64,000 nucleotides of DNA from CAWGHZ01 sp963775315 (GTDB lineage: Bacteria > Pseudomonadota > Alphaproteobacteria > MPNO01 > DASWLB01): the NCBI GenBank assembly GCA_963775315.1, contig CAVZIN010000007.1, positions 930,001 through 994,000 of the forward strand. Reading direction: 5' to 3'. Made by a program: the position numbers and the translations under genes. The number at the start of each line of letters is the position of its first letter. Position 1 is the first letter of the stretch. The notes under the pieces are model-generated. The model saw only the letters and a program-made list of their open reading frames with translations. It searched no databases and had not been told where the DNA came from. Shown in pieces: positions 39,401 through 48,600 of the stretch.

Positions 39401-40398
39401 GGTATCACCTGTGAGACGAAGGCGGCGGACGATGCGGACCCCTTGGCGACGGTGACGTATCCGCTGCCGAGCGGCTTCGCCGCGTCGGCCATGGGACCGC
39501 TGTGCGAGGGGCTGGGATGCGCCGCCGGCGAGGCCGGTGTGGGGTGGGGCATCGTGCTCGTCGGATTGACCGGCACGGATTCGGCCTTCGAGCCGTGCAC
39601 CACCTGAATCTGGTCGGACCCGCCGACGCTGCCTCCGGCCACGGCGCTCACCTCGGTATCCCAGGTAAGTCCGCGCCCACGGCTCGCCACCACCGGGTTC
39701 TCGGTCGCGAGGCTCCGCAGGCTGAGCGACAGCTTGCCGAGCCCTTCGGCGACGGCGACGTCCTCGGCCTGCTTCGGCGTCACCTCGAGCGTTACGGTCT
39801 TGGCGACGGCGGGCTTGCCCTCTTTGTCGGTGGTGCGCTGGTCGATGGCGAGGACACGAAGATCGGTCAGCACCGTCTCGCTCGCCCGGCGCATCGGCGC
39901 ATTCTCGTTGTTCGTCGGGCGGAAGCCCTGGGCGAGGATTACGTCGACCCTGTCGCCGGGAAAGACCAGGCCGGCGACGCCGGTCTCGGCATTGATCGGG
40001 ACCGAGACGGCGCGCATGCCGGGCTGCAGCACGGCGGCGAGGAAGCCGCGGTCGCCCGGCTTCACCAGCTTGGCGCTCGTCACAGGCTCGCCCGGCGCGA
40101 TGTCCTGGCGGACGACCGAGCCGACGAAGGCGGCCATGTTGGCCTTGCCCTTCACGGCATAGGTCTGGGCCACGCCATTCGCGGGCCACGGCTGCCACTT
40201 GAGCTGGTCGGCCTTCACGAAGCTGCCGGTATCGAGCGGCTTTCCGGCGACCAGCACTTCGGTCGCGGGCGCGGCCTTCTGGGCGGGAGCGGCGGCGACG
40301 ACCCTGCGTTGGCTGTCGAGCCAGTTCCGCGCCACCAGCGCGGTCGCTCCGGCGAGCGAGAGAGCCACCACGGCAAGGATCATGGTGCGGGGATTCAT
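39397..40398 (-). CDS. cpaB: Flp pilus assembly protein CpaB
   Basis: 333 residues from ATG 40398. One N-terminal membrane helix, an SAF-like domain (TEVLVAGKPLDTGSFVKADQL, VVRQDIAPGEPVTSAKLV) and the RcpC domain (PGMRAVSVPINAETGVAGLVFPGDRVDVIL, TVTLEVTPKQAEDVAVAEGLGKLSLSLR). The tail is rich in Pro, Ser and His (PTPASPAAHPSPSHSG). It likely links the secretin to the inner membrane or peptidoglycan. Confidence 0.92.
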   Translation of the reverse strand: MNPRTMILAVVALSLAGATALVARNWLDSQRRVVAAAPAQKAAPATEVLVAGKPLDTGSFVKADQLKWQPWPANGVAQTYAVKGKANMAAFVGSVVRQDIAPGEPVTSAKLVKPGDRGFLAAVLQPGMRAVSVPINAETGVAGLVFPGDRVDVILAQGFRPTNNENAPMRRASETVLTDLRVLAIDQRTTDKEGKPAVAKTVTLEVTPKQAEDVAVAEGLGKLSLSLRSLATENPVVASRGRGLTWDTEVSAVAGGSVGGSDQIQVVHGSKAESVPVNPTSTMPHPTPASPAAHPSPSHSGPMADAAKPLGSGYVTVAKGSASSAAFVSQVIP

Positions 40399-40411
40399 GG
40401 GTCTCTCCCGG

Positions 40412-40912
40412 TCAGAAGGCGGCGAGGCGGCCGGCGACGGCAAGCCCGCCTATGGCGATGGCCGCGCCGTACGGCACGTTGATGCGGAAGAACGAGCGGC
40501 GGATGCCAGCGTTTGCGTCGGCGGGCGCCGGCTGGAAGCGCGCGGCGCAGAGCAGGATCAACGAGATCAGCCCGCCAGCGAGCGCGGTGACCAGCACGAG
40601 CTCGACGATGCTTCCCGGCCCGGCCCACAGCGCGATGGCGGCAATCAGCTTCACGTCGCCGCCACCGGTGAAGCCGGCCGCGAACATGGCGAACCCGATG
40701 GCGAATGTCGTGCCCGCGACGGTGGCGGCGGCGGTCCATGCCACGGGGCCGGCGCCGCTCAGGGCAAAGGCGGGCCACAGCGCAGCAATCGCGAGGCACA
40801 GCCGGTTCGGAATGACGAGAGACCGCATGTCGCTCGCCGCCGCCGCCATAAGAAGGGCAACGAACCCCAAGACGGCGACGGTATGGATGGAGGCGGCGAG
40901 GGCGGCGGTCAC
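40412..40912 (-). CDS. cpaA: Prepilin peptidase CpaA/TadV
   Basis: 166 residues from GTG 40912, chosen for its AAGAGGA ribosome site. Several membrane helices with both catalytic aspartates of the type IV prepilin peptidase family: ASDMRSLVIPNRL and FTGGGDVKLIAA. It lacks the methylase domain, as is normal for Tad systems. It should cleave the Flp pilin and TadE-like pseudopilins. Confidence 0.9.
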   Translation of the reverse strand: MTAALAASIHTVAVLGFVALLMAAAASDMRSLVIPNRLCLAIAALWPAFALSGAGPVAWTAAATVAGTTFAIGFAMFAAGFTGGGDVKLIAAIALWAGPGSIVELVLVTALAGGLISLILLCAARFQPAPADANAGIRRSFFRINVPYGAAIAIGGLAVAGRLAAF

Positions 40913-41056
40913 GGGTGAATCCTCTTTGGACTTTCTTTCGGTGGGCGCTCCGGGGCCGGCGGGGCAGGGAAGGAGGGGCGGCACAAGGCTCACCCCTCCG
41001 CGCCACTTCCCTGCCGGCGGGCGGCGGCGACGGCCGCCGCGTCCCGGCCTACGCGC

Positions 41057-41236
41057 TCAGCCGCCGGACGCGGTGTCGAGCGCGCCGGAGACGGACGTGA
41101 ACAGGCCCTGCAGCGAACCGCTGACGGTGTTCAGGGTGGCGATCAGGGCGACGGCGATAAGCGCGGCGATCAGGCCATACTCGATGGCCGTCACCCCGAA
41201 CTCGTCGCGCAGCATGCGCATGAAAGTGGAAGACAT
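41057..41236 (-). CDS. flp: Flp/Fap-type major pilin
   Basis: A 59-residue Flp pilin. It starts at ATG 41236 after GGAGG. The leader MSSTFMRMLRDEFG ends in Gly, followed by VTAIEYGLIAALIAVALIA, the Flp processing motif with the conserved Glu-Tyr, and a short Ser/Gly-rich tail. The pilin is probably made in excess from its own promoter in the AT-rich region upstream, with cpaA starting 144 bases downstream. Confidence 0.92.
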   Translation of the reverse strand: MSSTFMRMLRDEFGVTAIEYGLIAALIAVALIATLNTVSGSLQGLFTSVSGALDTASGG

Positions 41237-41408
41237 AGTCGGTACCTCCGCGTTGAAGTGGACAGTGCGACACTAAACGCGGGCGCTTAACGACCCGTTA
41301 AAATCACAGTACTGGAACACGCTGGCCAAAATAAATCGCAAGCCGGATTCAACCTAATCCAGCGGCAAACTAAAAATAATCTATGGAAAAATTCTTAAGA
41401 AATTGCCA
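41237..41408. promoter_or_regulatory. AT-rich promoter region of the pilin gene
   Basis: 172 bases, much richer in A and T than the surroundings (for example AACTAAAAATAATC and GGAAAAATTCTTAAG). No gene was seen. It is a likely target for MucR-like or other AT-seeking regulators and holds the promoter for flp. Confidence 0.5.
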
Positions 41409-41440
41409 CCGGATTTCGTTCGAAATCGAACGAAATCCGG
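41409..41440. promoter_or_regulatory. 32-bp perfect palindrome, right copy of the tad operator candidate
   Basis: CCGGATTTCGTTCG (41409-41422) pairs with CGAACGAAATCCGG (41427-41440) around AAAT. Its inner 20 bases (41414-41433) equal 31144-31163. It lies between the moeA stop and the flp promoter region, so it could double as a moeA terminator, though no T-run follows. Confidence 0.6.
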
Positions 41441-41455
41441 GCCTGCGCACGGGGC

Positions 41456-42673
41456 TCAGATGCCGACAATTCCGCCGCCGAGAGGGATGATCGTAACGGT
41501 CGCGCCCGCCGGGGCGGGGGGCGCGTGCGGCGCGCGGATCACCAGGCAGTCGGCCTTGGCGAGCCGGGCGAAGTTGGACGAATCCTGGAGCTGGAACGGC
41601 CGGGCGAGGAGGCGTCCGTCCCCGTCGGTTTCCAATGTTGCGCGCAAGTAATCCTCGCGCTCGTCATTCTCGGGTAGGGCGGCCGCGAGCGTCGCGGTCC
41701 GGGCGGGCGTCGCCCGCCCGACGATCCCCAGCATGCGGCGGAGTGCCGGGCCGAGGAAGATCACCGCACAGACCAGCGACGAAACCGGGTTGCCCGGAAG
41801 GCCGAGCAAAGGCGTCTCGCCGAGCCGGCCGAAGATCAACGGCTTGCCGGGCCGCATCGCGATCTTCCAGAAATCGACCTCAAGCCCTTCCTTGCCCAAT
41901 ACCTTCTGCACGAGGTCGTGCTCGCCGACCGATGCCCCGCCAGTGGTGATGAGGAGGTCGGCGCCCTTCGCCCCGCGCGCCATGGTGCGCAGCGACTCCT
42001 CGGAATCGAGGGCGATGCCGAGATCCATCGGCTCGCCACCCTGGGCGCGAATGAACGAGGCGAGGGCAAGCCCGTTCGAGCTGACGATCTGGTTGGGGCC
42101 GACCGGGTCGCCCGGCATCACCACCTCGTCGCCGGTCGCGAGCAGGGCGATCCGCGGGCGGCGGCGGACGCGGAGCCACGGCACGTTCATCGCCGCGGCG
42201 AGGCCGATGTCGCGCGCGGTCAGCACGTGGCCTGTCGGAAGCAGGACCTCGCCTTCGCGGAAGTCCAGCCCCGCCGGGCGGACGTAGCGCCCCTTCGGCG
42301 CCTTGCCGTCGACGACGCGGACGACGCCGTCGCCCGCCTCGGTGTTCTCCTGGATCACGATGGCGTCGGCGCCCTCCGGCAGGGGAGCGCCGGTGAAGAT
42401 GCGCACGGCCTCGCCCGGCCTGATCGCGCCCTCATGCGCGCCGCCGGCCGGTACGTGCCCCACCACCTTGAGCGTCGCCGGCAATGTCTCGACATCGGCG
42501 GCCCGAACCGCATACCCGTCCATCGCCGAGACGGCGGCCGGCGGCTGAGAGCGGCGGGCGGCGACGTCCTCGGCAAGGACGCGGCCAAGCGCGTCGGCGA
42601 GCGCGATCTGCTCGACCGCCACCGGTTCGAATGCGGCTTCGATGCGCGCGACCGCTTCCTCGACCGGGATCAT
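41456..42673 (-). CDS. moeA: Molybdopterin molybdotransferase MoeA
   Basis: 405 residues from ATG 42673. MoeA motifs: PPAAVSAMDGYAVRA, FTGAPLPEGADAIVIQE, GRYVRPAGLDFREGE, ALLATGDEVVMPG, ITTGGASVGEHDLV and LGLPGNPVSSLV. It inserts molybdate into adenylylated molybdopterin. It overlaps moaC (ATGA) and is the last gene of a moaC-moeA unit behind trpGDC. Confidence 0.95.
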   Translation of the reverse strand: MIPVEEAVARIEAAFEPVAVEQIALADALGRVLAEDVAARRSQPPAAVSAMDGYAVRAADVETLPATLKVVGHVPAGGAHEGAIRPGEAVRIFTGAPLPEGADAIVIQENTEAGDGVVRVVDGKAPKGRYVRPAGLDFREGEVLLPTGHVLTARDIGLAAAMNVPWLRVRRRPRIALLATGDEVVMPGDPVGPNQIVSSNGLALASFIRAQGGEPMDLGIALDSEESLRTMARGAKGADLLITTGGASVGEHDLVQKVLGKEGLEVDFWKIAMRPGKPLIFGRLGETPLLGLPGNPVSSLVCAVIFLGPALRRMLGIVGRATPARTATLAAALPENDEREDYLRATLETDGDGRLLARPFQLQDSSNFARLAKADCLVIRAPHAPPAPAGATVTIIPLGGGIVGI

Positions 42674-43149
42674 CGCTTCGCCTCGTAAGTACCGGATTTG
42701 CCGCCCGACTTGTGCGCGAGGGCGATGTCGGTCAGCCGCATGCCGCGGTCGACCGCCTTGCACATGTCGTAGACGGTCAGCGCCGCGACCGCGACGGCGG
42801 TCAGCGCCTCCATCTCGACTCCGGTGCGCCCGGCGACGCGGCAGGTCGCGATGATGTCGATGGCGCTGCGGGCGGGGTCGCAGGTCAGCTCCACGTCGAT
42901 GCCGTTGAGCATCAACGGGTGGCAGAGCGGGATCAGGTCCGGCGTCCTCTTCGCGCCCATGATGCCGGCAAGCCGGGCGACCGAGATCACGTCGCCCTTC
43001 TTCGCGGCGCCGTCGATGATCATCTTGAGCGTCTCGGGCTGCATCAGGACCGAACCGGTCGCGGTCGCCACGCGCTCGGTCACGTCCTTCTCCGAGACGT
43101 CGACCATCTTCGCCTTGCCCTCGGCGTCTATGTGGCTGAGCTTCGCCAT
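42670..43149 (-). CDS. moaC: Cyclic pyranopterin monophosphate synthase MoaC
   Basis: 159 residues. MoaC motifs: LSHIDAEGKAKMVDVSEK, MGAKRTPDLIPLCHPL, VAGRTGVEMEALTAVAVAALTVYDMCKA, and KSGGKSG at the C-terminus. It converts the MoaA product to cyclic pyranopterin. Its start overlaps the trpC stop, tying tryptophan and molybdenum cofactor genes into one transcript. Confidence 0.96.
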   Translation of the reverse strand: MAKLSHIDAEGKAKMVDVSEKDVTERVATATGSVLMQPETLKMIIDGAAKKGDVISVARLAGIMGAKRTPDLIPLCHPLMLNGIDVELTCDPARSAIDIIATCRVAGRTGVEMEALTAVAVAALTVYDMCKAVDRGMRLTDIALAHKSGGKSGTYEAKR

Positions 43150-43955
43150 CACCTTTCCGCCGGAGCAGGGGCGAGCAGGGCGCGGGTGGCGGCCTCGACG
43201 TCCTTCTGGCGCATGAGGGCCTCGCCGATCAGGAAGGCGCGCGCGCCGCATACGACCATCTCGGCCAGATCGGTGGCGGTCCTGAGCCCGGACTCGCAGA
43301 CCACGAGCTTGCTCCTCGGCACGCGCGGGGCGAGGCGGCGGGTGACGGCGAGGTCGGTAACCAGCGTCTTGAGATTGCGGTTGTTGATGCCAACGAGCTG
43401 GGCGTTGAGCGCGAGCGCGCGGTCGAGCTCCGCTTCGTCGTGCACCTCGAACAGCACGTCCATGCCGTACTGGCGCGCCACGGAATCGAGCTCGTGCGCG
43501 AGATCGTCGTCGAGGCAGGCGAGGATCAGCAGCACGCAGTCGGCGCCGAGCGCGCGCGATTCCAGTATCTGGTACGGGTCCAGCATGAAGTCTTTGCGGA
43601 GCGCCGGCAGGGCGCAGGCCGCGCGGGCGGCGACCAGGTACGAATCCTCGCCTTGGAAGTAGGGCGTGTCGGTCAGCACCGAAAGGCAGGACGCGCCCCC
43701 CGCCTCGTAGGCGCGGGCGAGCGCCGGCGGGTCGAACTCCGGCCGGATCATACCACCCGAAGGCGAGGCCTTCTTGATCTCGCAGATCAGCCCGTATCCG
43801 CGCGCCTCGGCATGGTGGAGAAGGGCGGCGGCGAAACCGCGCGCCGGCGGCGCCTCGCGCGCGGCGCGCGCCAGCTCCGCCTCGCTCCGCTCGCGCCGGC
43901 GTTCGGCGACGTGGATGCGCTTGTCGGCGCAGATCCTCGCGAGAACGTCACTCAC
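43149..43955 (-). CDS. trpC: Indole-3-glycerol phosphate synthase
   Basis: 268 residues from GTG 43955. Motifs: LICEIKKASPSGGMIRPEFDPP, LSVLTDTPYFQG, LRKDFMLDPYQI, GINNRNLKTL and VCESGL. TIM-barrel enzyme for the fourth committed step of tryptophan synthesis. It overlaps trpD by eight bases. Confidence 0.97.
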   Translation of the reverse strand: MSDVLARICADKRIHVAERRRERSEAELARAAREAPPARGFAAALLHHAEARGYGLICEIKKASPSGGMIRPEFDPPALARAYEAGGASCLSVLTDTPYFQGEDSYLVAARAACALPALRKDFMLDPYQILESRALGADCVLLILACLDDDLAHELDSVARQYGMDVLFEVHDEAELDRALALNAQLVGINNRNLKTLVTDLAVTRRLAPRVPRSKLVVCESGLRTATDLAEMVVCGARAFLIGEALMRQKDVEAATRALLAPAPAER

Positions 43956-44994
43956 GCGCGCTGTCCGGCGGCGGCTCGTTCGAGATCGCGACCACGCGCA
44001 CCAGCACCTGGCGCGCCTTGCCGTCGTCGATCGCCCGCGCCGCCAGCTGTACCCCGTCCTTCAGGTCGGATGCGCGGTCGGCGACGATCAGCGCCGCCGC
44101 GGCGCCGAGCAGCACGGCGTTGCGGAATGGACCCTTGGCGCCGTCGAGCATGTCGCGCATGGCGCGCGCGTTGAACTGCGCATCGCCGCCCTTGAGCTGC
44201 TCGGGCTCGGCGCGGGGCAGGCCCGCATCCTCCGGCGTCACCTCGAACTCGCGCAGCGTGCCGGCGTGATGCTCGCAGACGAAGGTCGCGCCGGTGGTGG
44301 TGAGTTCGTCGAGTCCGTCGGAGCCGTGCACCACCCAGGCGCGGTCGGCGCCCAGATTGCGCAGCACCTCGGCCATGGGCCGCACCCATTCTCGCGCGAA
44401 CACCCCGACCAGCAGGCGGCGCACCAATGCCGGGTTGGAGAGCGGCCCGAGAATGTTGAAGATGGTCCGCGTGCCGAGCTCGACGCGCGCCGGCGCGACG
44501 TGGCGGGTCGCCGAATGGTGGCGCGGCGCCATCATGAAGCCGAGCCCGGCCTCGCGGATCGAGCGCTCGACGAGGGCGAAGTCGGCATCGATGTTGACGC
44601 CAAGCGCGGCGAGCACGTCGGCCGCGCCCGACTTGGACGAGAGCGCCCGGTTGCCGTGCTTGGCGATCGGCACGCCGCAGCCCGCGACGACCAGCGCCGA
44701 GCCGGTAGAGATGTTCAGCGTGCCGCCGCCATCGCCACCGGTTCCGACGATGTCGATGGCGTCCTCCGGCGCGTGGATGCGGAGCGCCTTGGCGCGCATG
44801 ATGGTGGCCGCGGCGGTAATCTCGTCCACCGTCTCGCCCCGCACGCGAAGCGCCATCAGGAAGGCGCCGATCTGCGACGGGGTTGCGCCGCCGGACATGA
44901 TGATCTCGAACGCGGCGAGCGCCTCGTCCCGGCTCAGACGCGCACCGCCGGCGAGCTTGCCGATGACGGGCTTGAGGTCGACGGTCGTGTTCAT
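43948..44994 (-). CDS. trpD: Anthranilate phosphoribosyltransferase
   Basis: 348 residues. Motifs: IVGTGGDGGGTLNISTGSALV with the glycine-rich PRPP loop, KHGNRALSSKSGAADVLAALG, RTIFNILGPLSNPA, and VVHGSDGLDE. It joins anthranilate to PRPP. It overlaps the trpG stop and the trpC start. Confidence 0.97.
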   Translation of the reverse strand: MNTTVDLKPVIGKLAGGARLSRDEALAAFEIIMSGGATPSQIGAFLMALRVRGETVDEITAAATIMRAKALRIHAPEDAIDIVGTGGDGGGTLNISTGSALVVAGCGVPIAKHGNRALSSKSGAADVLAALGVNIDADFALVERSIREAGLGFMMAPRHHSATRHVAPARVELGTRTIFNILGPLSNPALVRRLLVGVFAREWVRPMAEVLRNLGADRAWVVHGSDGLDELTTTGATFVCEHHAGTLREFEVTPEDAGLPRAEPEQLKGGDAQFNARAMRDMLDGAKGPFRNAVLLGAAAALIVADRASDLKDGVQLAARAIDDGKARQVLVRVVAISNEPPPDSARE

Positions 44995-45593
44995 GCCGCA
45001 CTCCCCGCGAGGGCCCGGCGCGGGACGCCGGTGATGTCGAGGAAATTGCCGAGCAGCGAATGGCCGCTCTCGGTTGCGATGCTCTCCGGATGGAACTGCA
45101 CGCCGAAGACCGGGTAGTGGCGGTGGGCGAGCCCCATGACGATGCCATCTTCTGTCTCGGCTGTGACGCCAAGTTCCGCGGGCAGGCTTTCCCGGTCGAC
45201 CACCAGCGAATGATAGCGAGTCGCTCGGAATGGGTTCGGCAGGCCGCGGAACAGGCCGGCGCCGTCATGACGGACGGTCGAAAGCTTGCCGTGCATCGGC
45301 TGGGGCGCGCGCACGACGCGTCCGCCATAGGCCTCGCCGATCGCCTGGTGGCCGAGGCAGACGCCGAGGATCGGCACGCGGCCGGCCGAAAGGCGGATCA
45401 GCTCCTCGCAGATGCCCGCCTTGTCGGGGGTGCCGGGGCCGGGCGACAGCACGATCGCGGCAGGATGCAGCGCCAGTGCCTCCGCGGCGGTCAGCGCATC
45501 GTTGCGGCGCACGACACATTCGGCCCCTTCCTCGCCCAGGAAATGGACGAGGTTCCAGGTGAAGCTGTCGTAGTTGTCGATCAGTAGAAGCAT
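44991..45593 (-). CDS. trpG: Anthranilate synthase glutamine amidotransferase component
   Basis: 200 residues from ATG 45593. MLLLIDNYDSFTWNLVHF start, nucleophile Cys in ILGVCLGHQAIG, LSPGPGTPDKAG, and the His-Glu pair in GVQFHPESIATESG. It supplies ammonia to TrpE, which is not in the window. First gene of the trpGDC-moaC-moeA series. Confidence 0.95.
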   Translation of the reverse strand: MLLLIDNYDSFTWNLVHFLGEEGAECVVRRNDALTAAEALALHPAAIVLSPGPGTPDKAGICEELIRLSAGRVPILGVCLGHQAIGEAYGGRVVRAPQPMHGKLSTVRHDGAGLFRGLPNPFRATRYHSLVVDRESLPAELGVTAETEDGIVMGLAHRHYPVFGVQFHPESIATESGHSLLGNFLDITGVPRRALAGSAA

Positions 45594-45729
45594 TTCAAGC
45601 ACTTGCCCATCGCGCGCGCGGCCTGCCGCCGGTTATATCAGGTCGGGAACAGCGAAAAAAGCCGCGCCATTTGCCGCGACTCCGGCCCCGTGCTAAGGCT
45701 CCCCGACCTGCGGCAACGAGCTTCCCCTC

Positions 45730-46554
45730 ATGACCACCCTCCAGGCCCTGCTGTTCGCCATCGTGCAGGCGATCACCGAGCTGTTCCCGGTCTCGAGCGT
45801 CGCCCACGGAGTGCTGACGCCGTTCGCCTTCGGCTGGACGCTGAGCCCGACCTTCCTCAAGGAGCATTTCCTGCCTTTCGTCGTGATGCTTCATCTCGGG
45901 ACGGCGACGGCGCTCCTCATCTACTTTTGGCGCGACTGGTGGTCGTTCTTCCGCGCGCTGTTCGGTCCCGACGCCCGCGGCGCCCGCCGTACCTTGTTTC
46001 TTCTGGTGGCGGCGACGATCCCGCCGGCGATCCTGGGGCTGGTTTTCGAGAAGGCGCTGCGCGGCATCTTCGCGAGCGTCACTTCGGCCGCGGTCTTCCT
46101 GATCGTCAACGGCGTGCTTCTGGTGGTGGGCGAGCGCATGCGCGGGCGCGGCAAGCGCGACATTCCCGAGCTGAGCTACGTCCAGGCGATCGCCATTGGC
46201 CTCGCCCAGTCGCTCGCCCTCGTGCCGGGATTCTCCCGCTCGGGCTCGTCGATGGTGGCGGGCTTCTGGGCGGGGCTGAAGCACGAGGCGGCGGCGCGCT
46301 TCTCGATGCTGCTCGCGACCCCGATCATCGCCGGGGCGGGCATATTGGAGGTGCCGAAGCTCCTGCGCTCGGCGACGCCGGAGCTGGTGCAGACCGCGGT
46401 CATCGGCGGCGTCGCGTCCGGCATCTTCGCCTTCTTCGCCGTCTGGGCGCTGATGCGCTGGTTCCGCCAGCACGAGGTCGACGCGATGTGGCCCTTCGCC
46501 ATCTATTGCTGGGCGGTCGGCGCCACGGTTCTCGTCCTGCGCAGCACCGGATGA
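45730..46554 (+). CDS. uppP: Undecaprenyl-diphosphatase UppP/BacA-like
   Basis: 274 residues, seven to eight membrane helices. The first catalytic region reads ITELFPVSSVAH and the second PGFSRSGSSM; the acid, Ser and Arg residues of the family are kept, but the flanks differ from the usual TEFLPVSSTGH and PGxSRSGxT. It recycles undecaprenyl pyrophosphate for cell wall synthesis. This divergent subtype may have another lipid pyrophosphate substrate. It is divergent from trpG across ~135 bases. Confidence 0.88.
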   Translation: MTTLQALLFAIVQAITELFPVSSVAHGVLTPFAFGWTLSPTFLKEHFLPFVVMLHLGTATALLIYFWRDWWSFFRALFGPDARGARRTLFLLVAATIPPAILGLVFEKALRGIFASVTSAAVFLIVNGVLLVVGERMRGRGKRDIPELSYVQAIAIGLAQSLALVPGFSRSGSSMVAGFWAGLKHEAAARFSMLLATPIIAGAGILEVPKLLRSATPELVQTAVIGGVASGIFAFFAVWALMRWFRQHEVDAMWPFAIYCWAVGATVLVLRSTG

Positions 46555-46571
46555 TCTGCTAGGCTTCCGCC

Positions 46572-46958
46572 ATGGCCGAGGGGAAGCCGCCCGATTACGA
46601 GCCTGCGATGCGCGCCATCGCCATGCCGGCCGATGCCAACCCGTCGGGCGACATCTTCGGCGGCTGGATCATGTCGCAGATGGATCTGGCGGGCGGGAAC
46701 GTCGCCTACCATCGCGCCGGCGGACGGGTAGCGACCGTCGCGGTGGAATCCATCTCGTTCCTGGTGCCGGTCGCCATCGATGACGAGGTGAGCTGCTACG
46801 CCCAAATCATCCGCGTCGGCCGCTCGTCGCTCTCGACGAAGATCGAGGTCTGGACCCGCCGCCGCGCCGGCGAGGAGCGCATGAAGGTGACCGAGGGCAT
46901 CTTCACCTACGTCGCAATCGACGATACTGGCCGGCCGCGCCACGTGCCGAAGGGGTAG
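46572..46958 (+). CDS. YciA-type acyl-CoA thioesterase
   Basis: 128 residues, hotdog fold: MRAIAMPADANPSGDIFGGWIMSQMDLAGG at the start with the family Asp, then VAVESISFLVPVAIDDEVSCYAQI and KVTEGIFTYVAID. It hydrolyses medium- and long-chain acyl-CoA in the cytoplasm. 17 bases after uppP, so probably cotranscribed. Confidence 0.92.
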   Translation: MAEGKPPDYEPAMRAIAMPADANPSGDIFGGWIMSQMDLAGGNVAYHRAGGRVATVAVESISFLVPVAIDDEVSCYAQIIRVGRSSLSTKIEVWTRRRAGEERMKVTEGIFTYVAIDDTGRPRHVPKG

Positions 46959-46984
46959 AGGCCGAAGCTCCATTCCACATGAAA

Positions 46985-47010
46985 AGGGCCGGCGGTCGCC
47001 CGCCGGCCCT
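46985..47010 (-). terminator. Strong stem-loop between convergent genes
   Basis: AGGGCCGGCGG (46985-46995) pairs perfectly with CCGCCGGCCCT (47000-47010) around TCGC. On the minus strand it is followed by TTTTC, fitting an intrinsic terminator for glnA; it can also stop transcription from the thioesterase gene. Confidence 0.85.
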
Positions 47011-47035
47011 CCGTCGTTACCTGAGAATTCGCCGA

Positions 47036-48447
47036 TTAGACGCTGTAATACATGGCGAATTCGACCGGGTGCGGCGTGTGCTCGAACTTGTAGATCTCTT
47101 CCCACTTGAGCGAGAGATAGCCGTCGAGCTGATCGTTGGTGAACACGTCGCCCTTGAGCAGGAACTCGCGGTCGGCGTCGAGCGCACCTGCCGCCTCGCG
47201 GAGCGAGTGGCAGACGGTCGGCACCTCCTTCAACTCCTCGGGCGGCAGCTCGTACAGGTTCTTGTCCATCGGGTCGCCCGGATGGATCTTGTTCTGCACG
47301 CCGTCGAGGCCGGCCAGCAGCATGGCGGTGAAGGCGAGGTAGGGGTTCGCCCCCGGATCGGGGAAGCGCACCTCGACGCGCTTGCCCTTGGGGCTTGCGA
47401 CGTAGGGGATGCGGCAGGACGCCGAGCGGTTGCGCGCCGAATAGGCGAGCAGCACCGGCGCCTCGAAGCCCGGAATCAGCCGCTTGTAGCTGTTGGTCAG
47501 CGGGTTGGTGAAGGCGTTGATCGCCCGGGCGTGCTTGATGATGCCGCCGATGTAGTAGAGCGCGAACTCCGACAGATCGGCGTAGTTCGAGCCGGCGAAT
47601 AGCGGCTTGCCGCCCTTCCAGACCGACTGGTGCACGTGCATGCCCGAGCCGTTGTCGCCGTAGATCGGCTTCGGCATGAAGGTCGCGGTCTTGCCGTAGG
47701 CGTGGGCGACGTTATGGACCACGTATTTGTAGATCTGCACCATGTCGGCCATGTGGGTCAGCGTGCCGAACTTCACGCCGAGCTCCATCTGGCTGGGCGC
47801 CACCTCGTGGTGGTGCTTCTCGACGTCGACGCCCATGTCCATCATGGTGGTCAGCATCTCGGCGCGCAGGTCCTGCATCGAGTTCGACCGGCGGGACCGG
47901 GAAGTAGCCGCCCTTGATCGCCGGGCGGTGGCCGACATTGCCCGACTCGAAGACGCGCCCGGTGTTGTAGGGGCCTTCCTCCTCGTCGATCGAATAGAAC
48001 GTGTTGTTCATCGACACGTTGAACCGCACGTCGTCGAACACGAAGAACTCGAGCTCCGGGCCGAACACGGCGGAATCGCCGATGCCCGACTCCTTGAGAT
48101 AGGACTCGGCGCGCTTTGCGGTCGAGCGCGGGTCGCGCTCATAGGGCTGGCCGGTGGTGGGCTCGATCACGTCGCAGAACAGGATGAGCTGGGTCTGCGA
48201 GGCGAACGGGTCGATGCAGGCCGAACTCGCTGTCCGGCATCAGGGTCATGTCGGACGCGCTGATGTCCTTCCAGCCCGCGATGGACGAGCCGTCGAACAT
48301 CACCCCGTCGGTGAAGATCGACTCGTCGATCGTATGCACCGGCTGGGCCGTGTGCTGCCACTTCCCGCGCGGGTCGGTGAACCGGAAATCCACGTACTTG
48401 ACGTCGCGCTCCTTGATCAGGTCGAAGACCTTTTTCATGTCGGCCAT
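47036..48447 (-). CDS. glnA: Type I glutamine synthetase, with two apparent frameshifts
   Basis: All GlnA motifs are present in order but in three frames: VMFDGSSIAGWK and MPDSEF from ATG 48447; then CIDPFASQTQLI, FGPELEFFVFDD, KGGYFPVPPV; then KHHHEVAPSQMELGVKF, MPKPIYGDNGSGMHVHQS, PGFEAPVLLAYSARNRSASCRIP, ending HPVEFAMYYSV. Breaks fall near 48219-48222 (GG where G is expected on the coding strand) and 47883-47884 (AA where A is expected). Removing one base at each gives exactly 469 codons, the canonical size. The adenylylation-site tyrosine region near the C-terminus appears as NKNLYELPP. Most likely the true gene is intact. Confidence 0.9.
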
Positions 48448-48600
48448 TTGTCACCACCTCGTTGTGTCGTTGTCTGTGCCGCGCCGGGGACCCCCGGTCG
48501 CGATCGTGCCCGTGCCGCCGCCGCATGCTTGCGGACGGGCAGGTCCCGGACCAATCTTCTCTCGGCGTTGCCGCCGCTCGTTTCCCGCGTGCCCCGTGAC

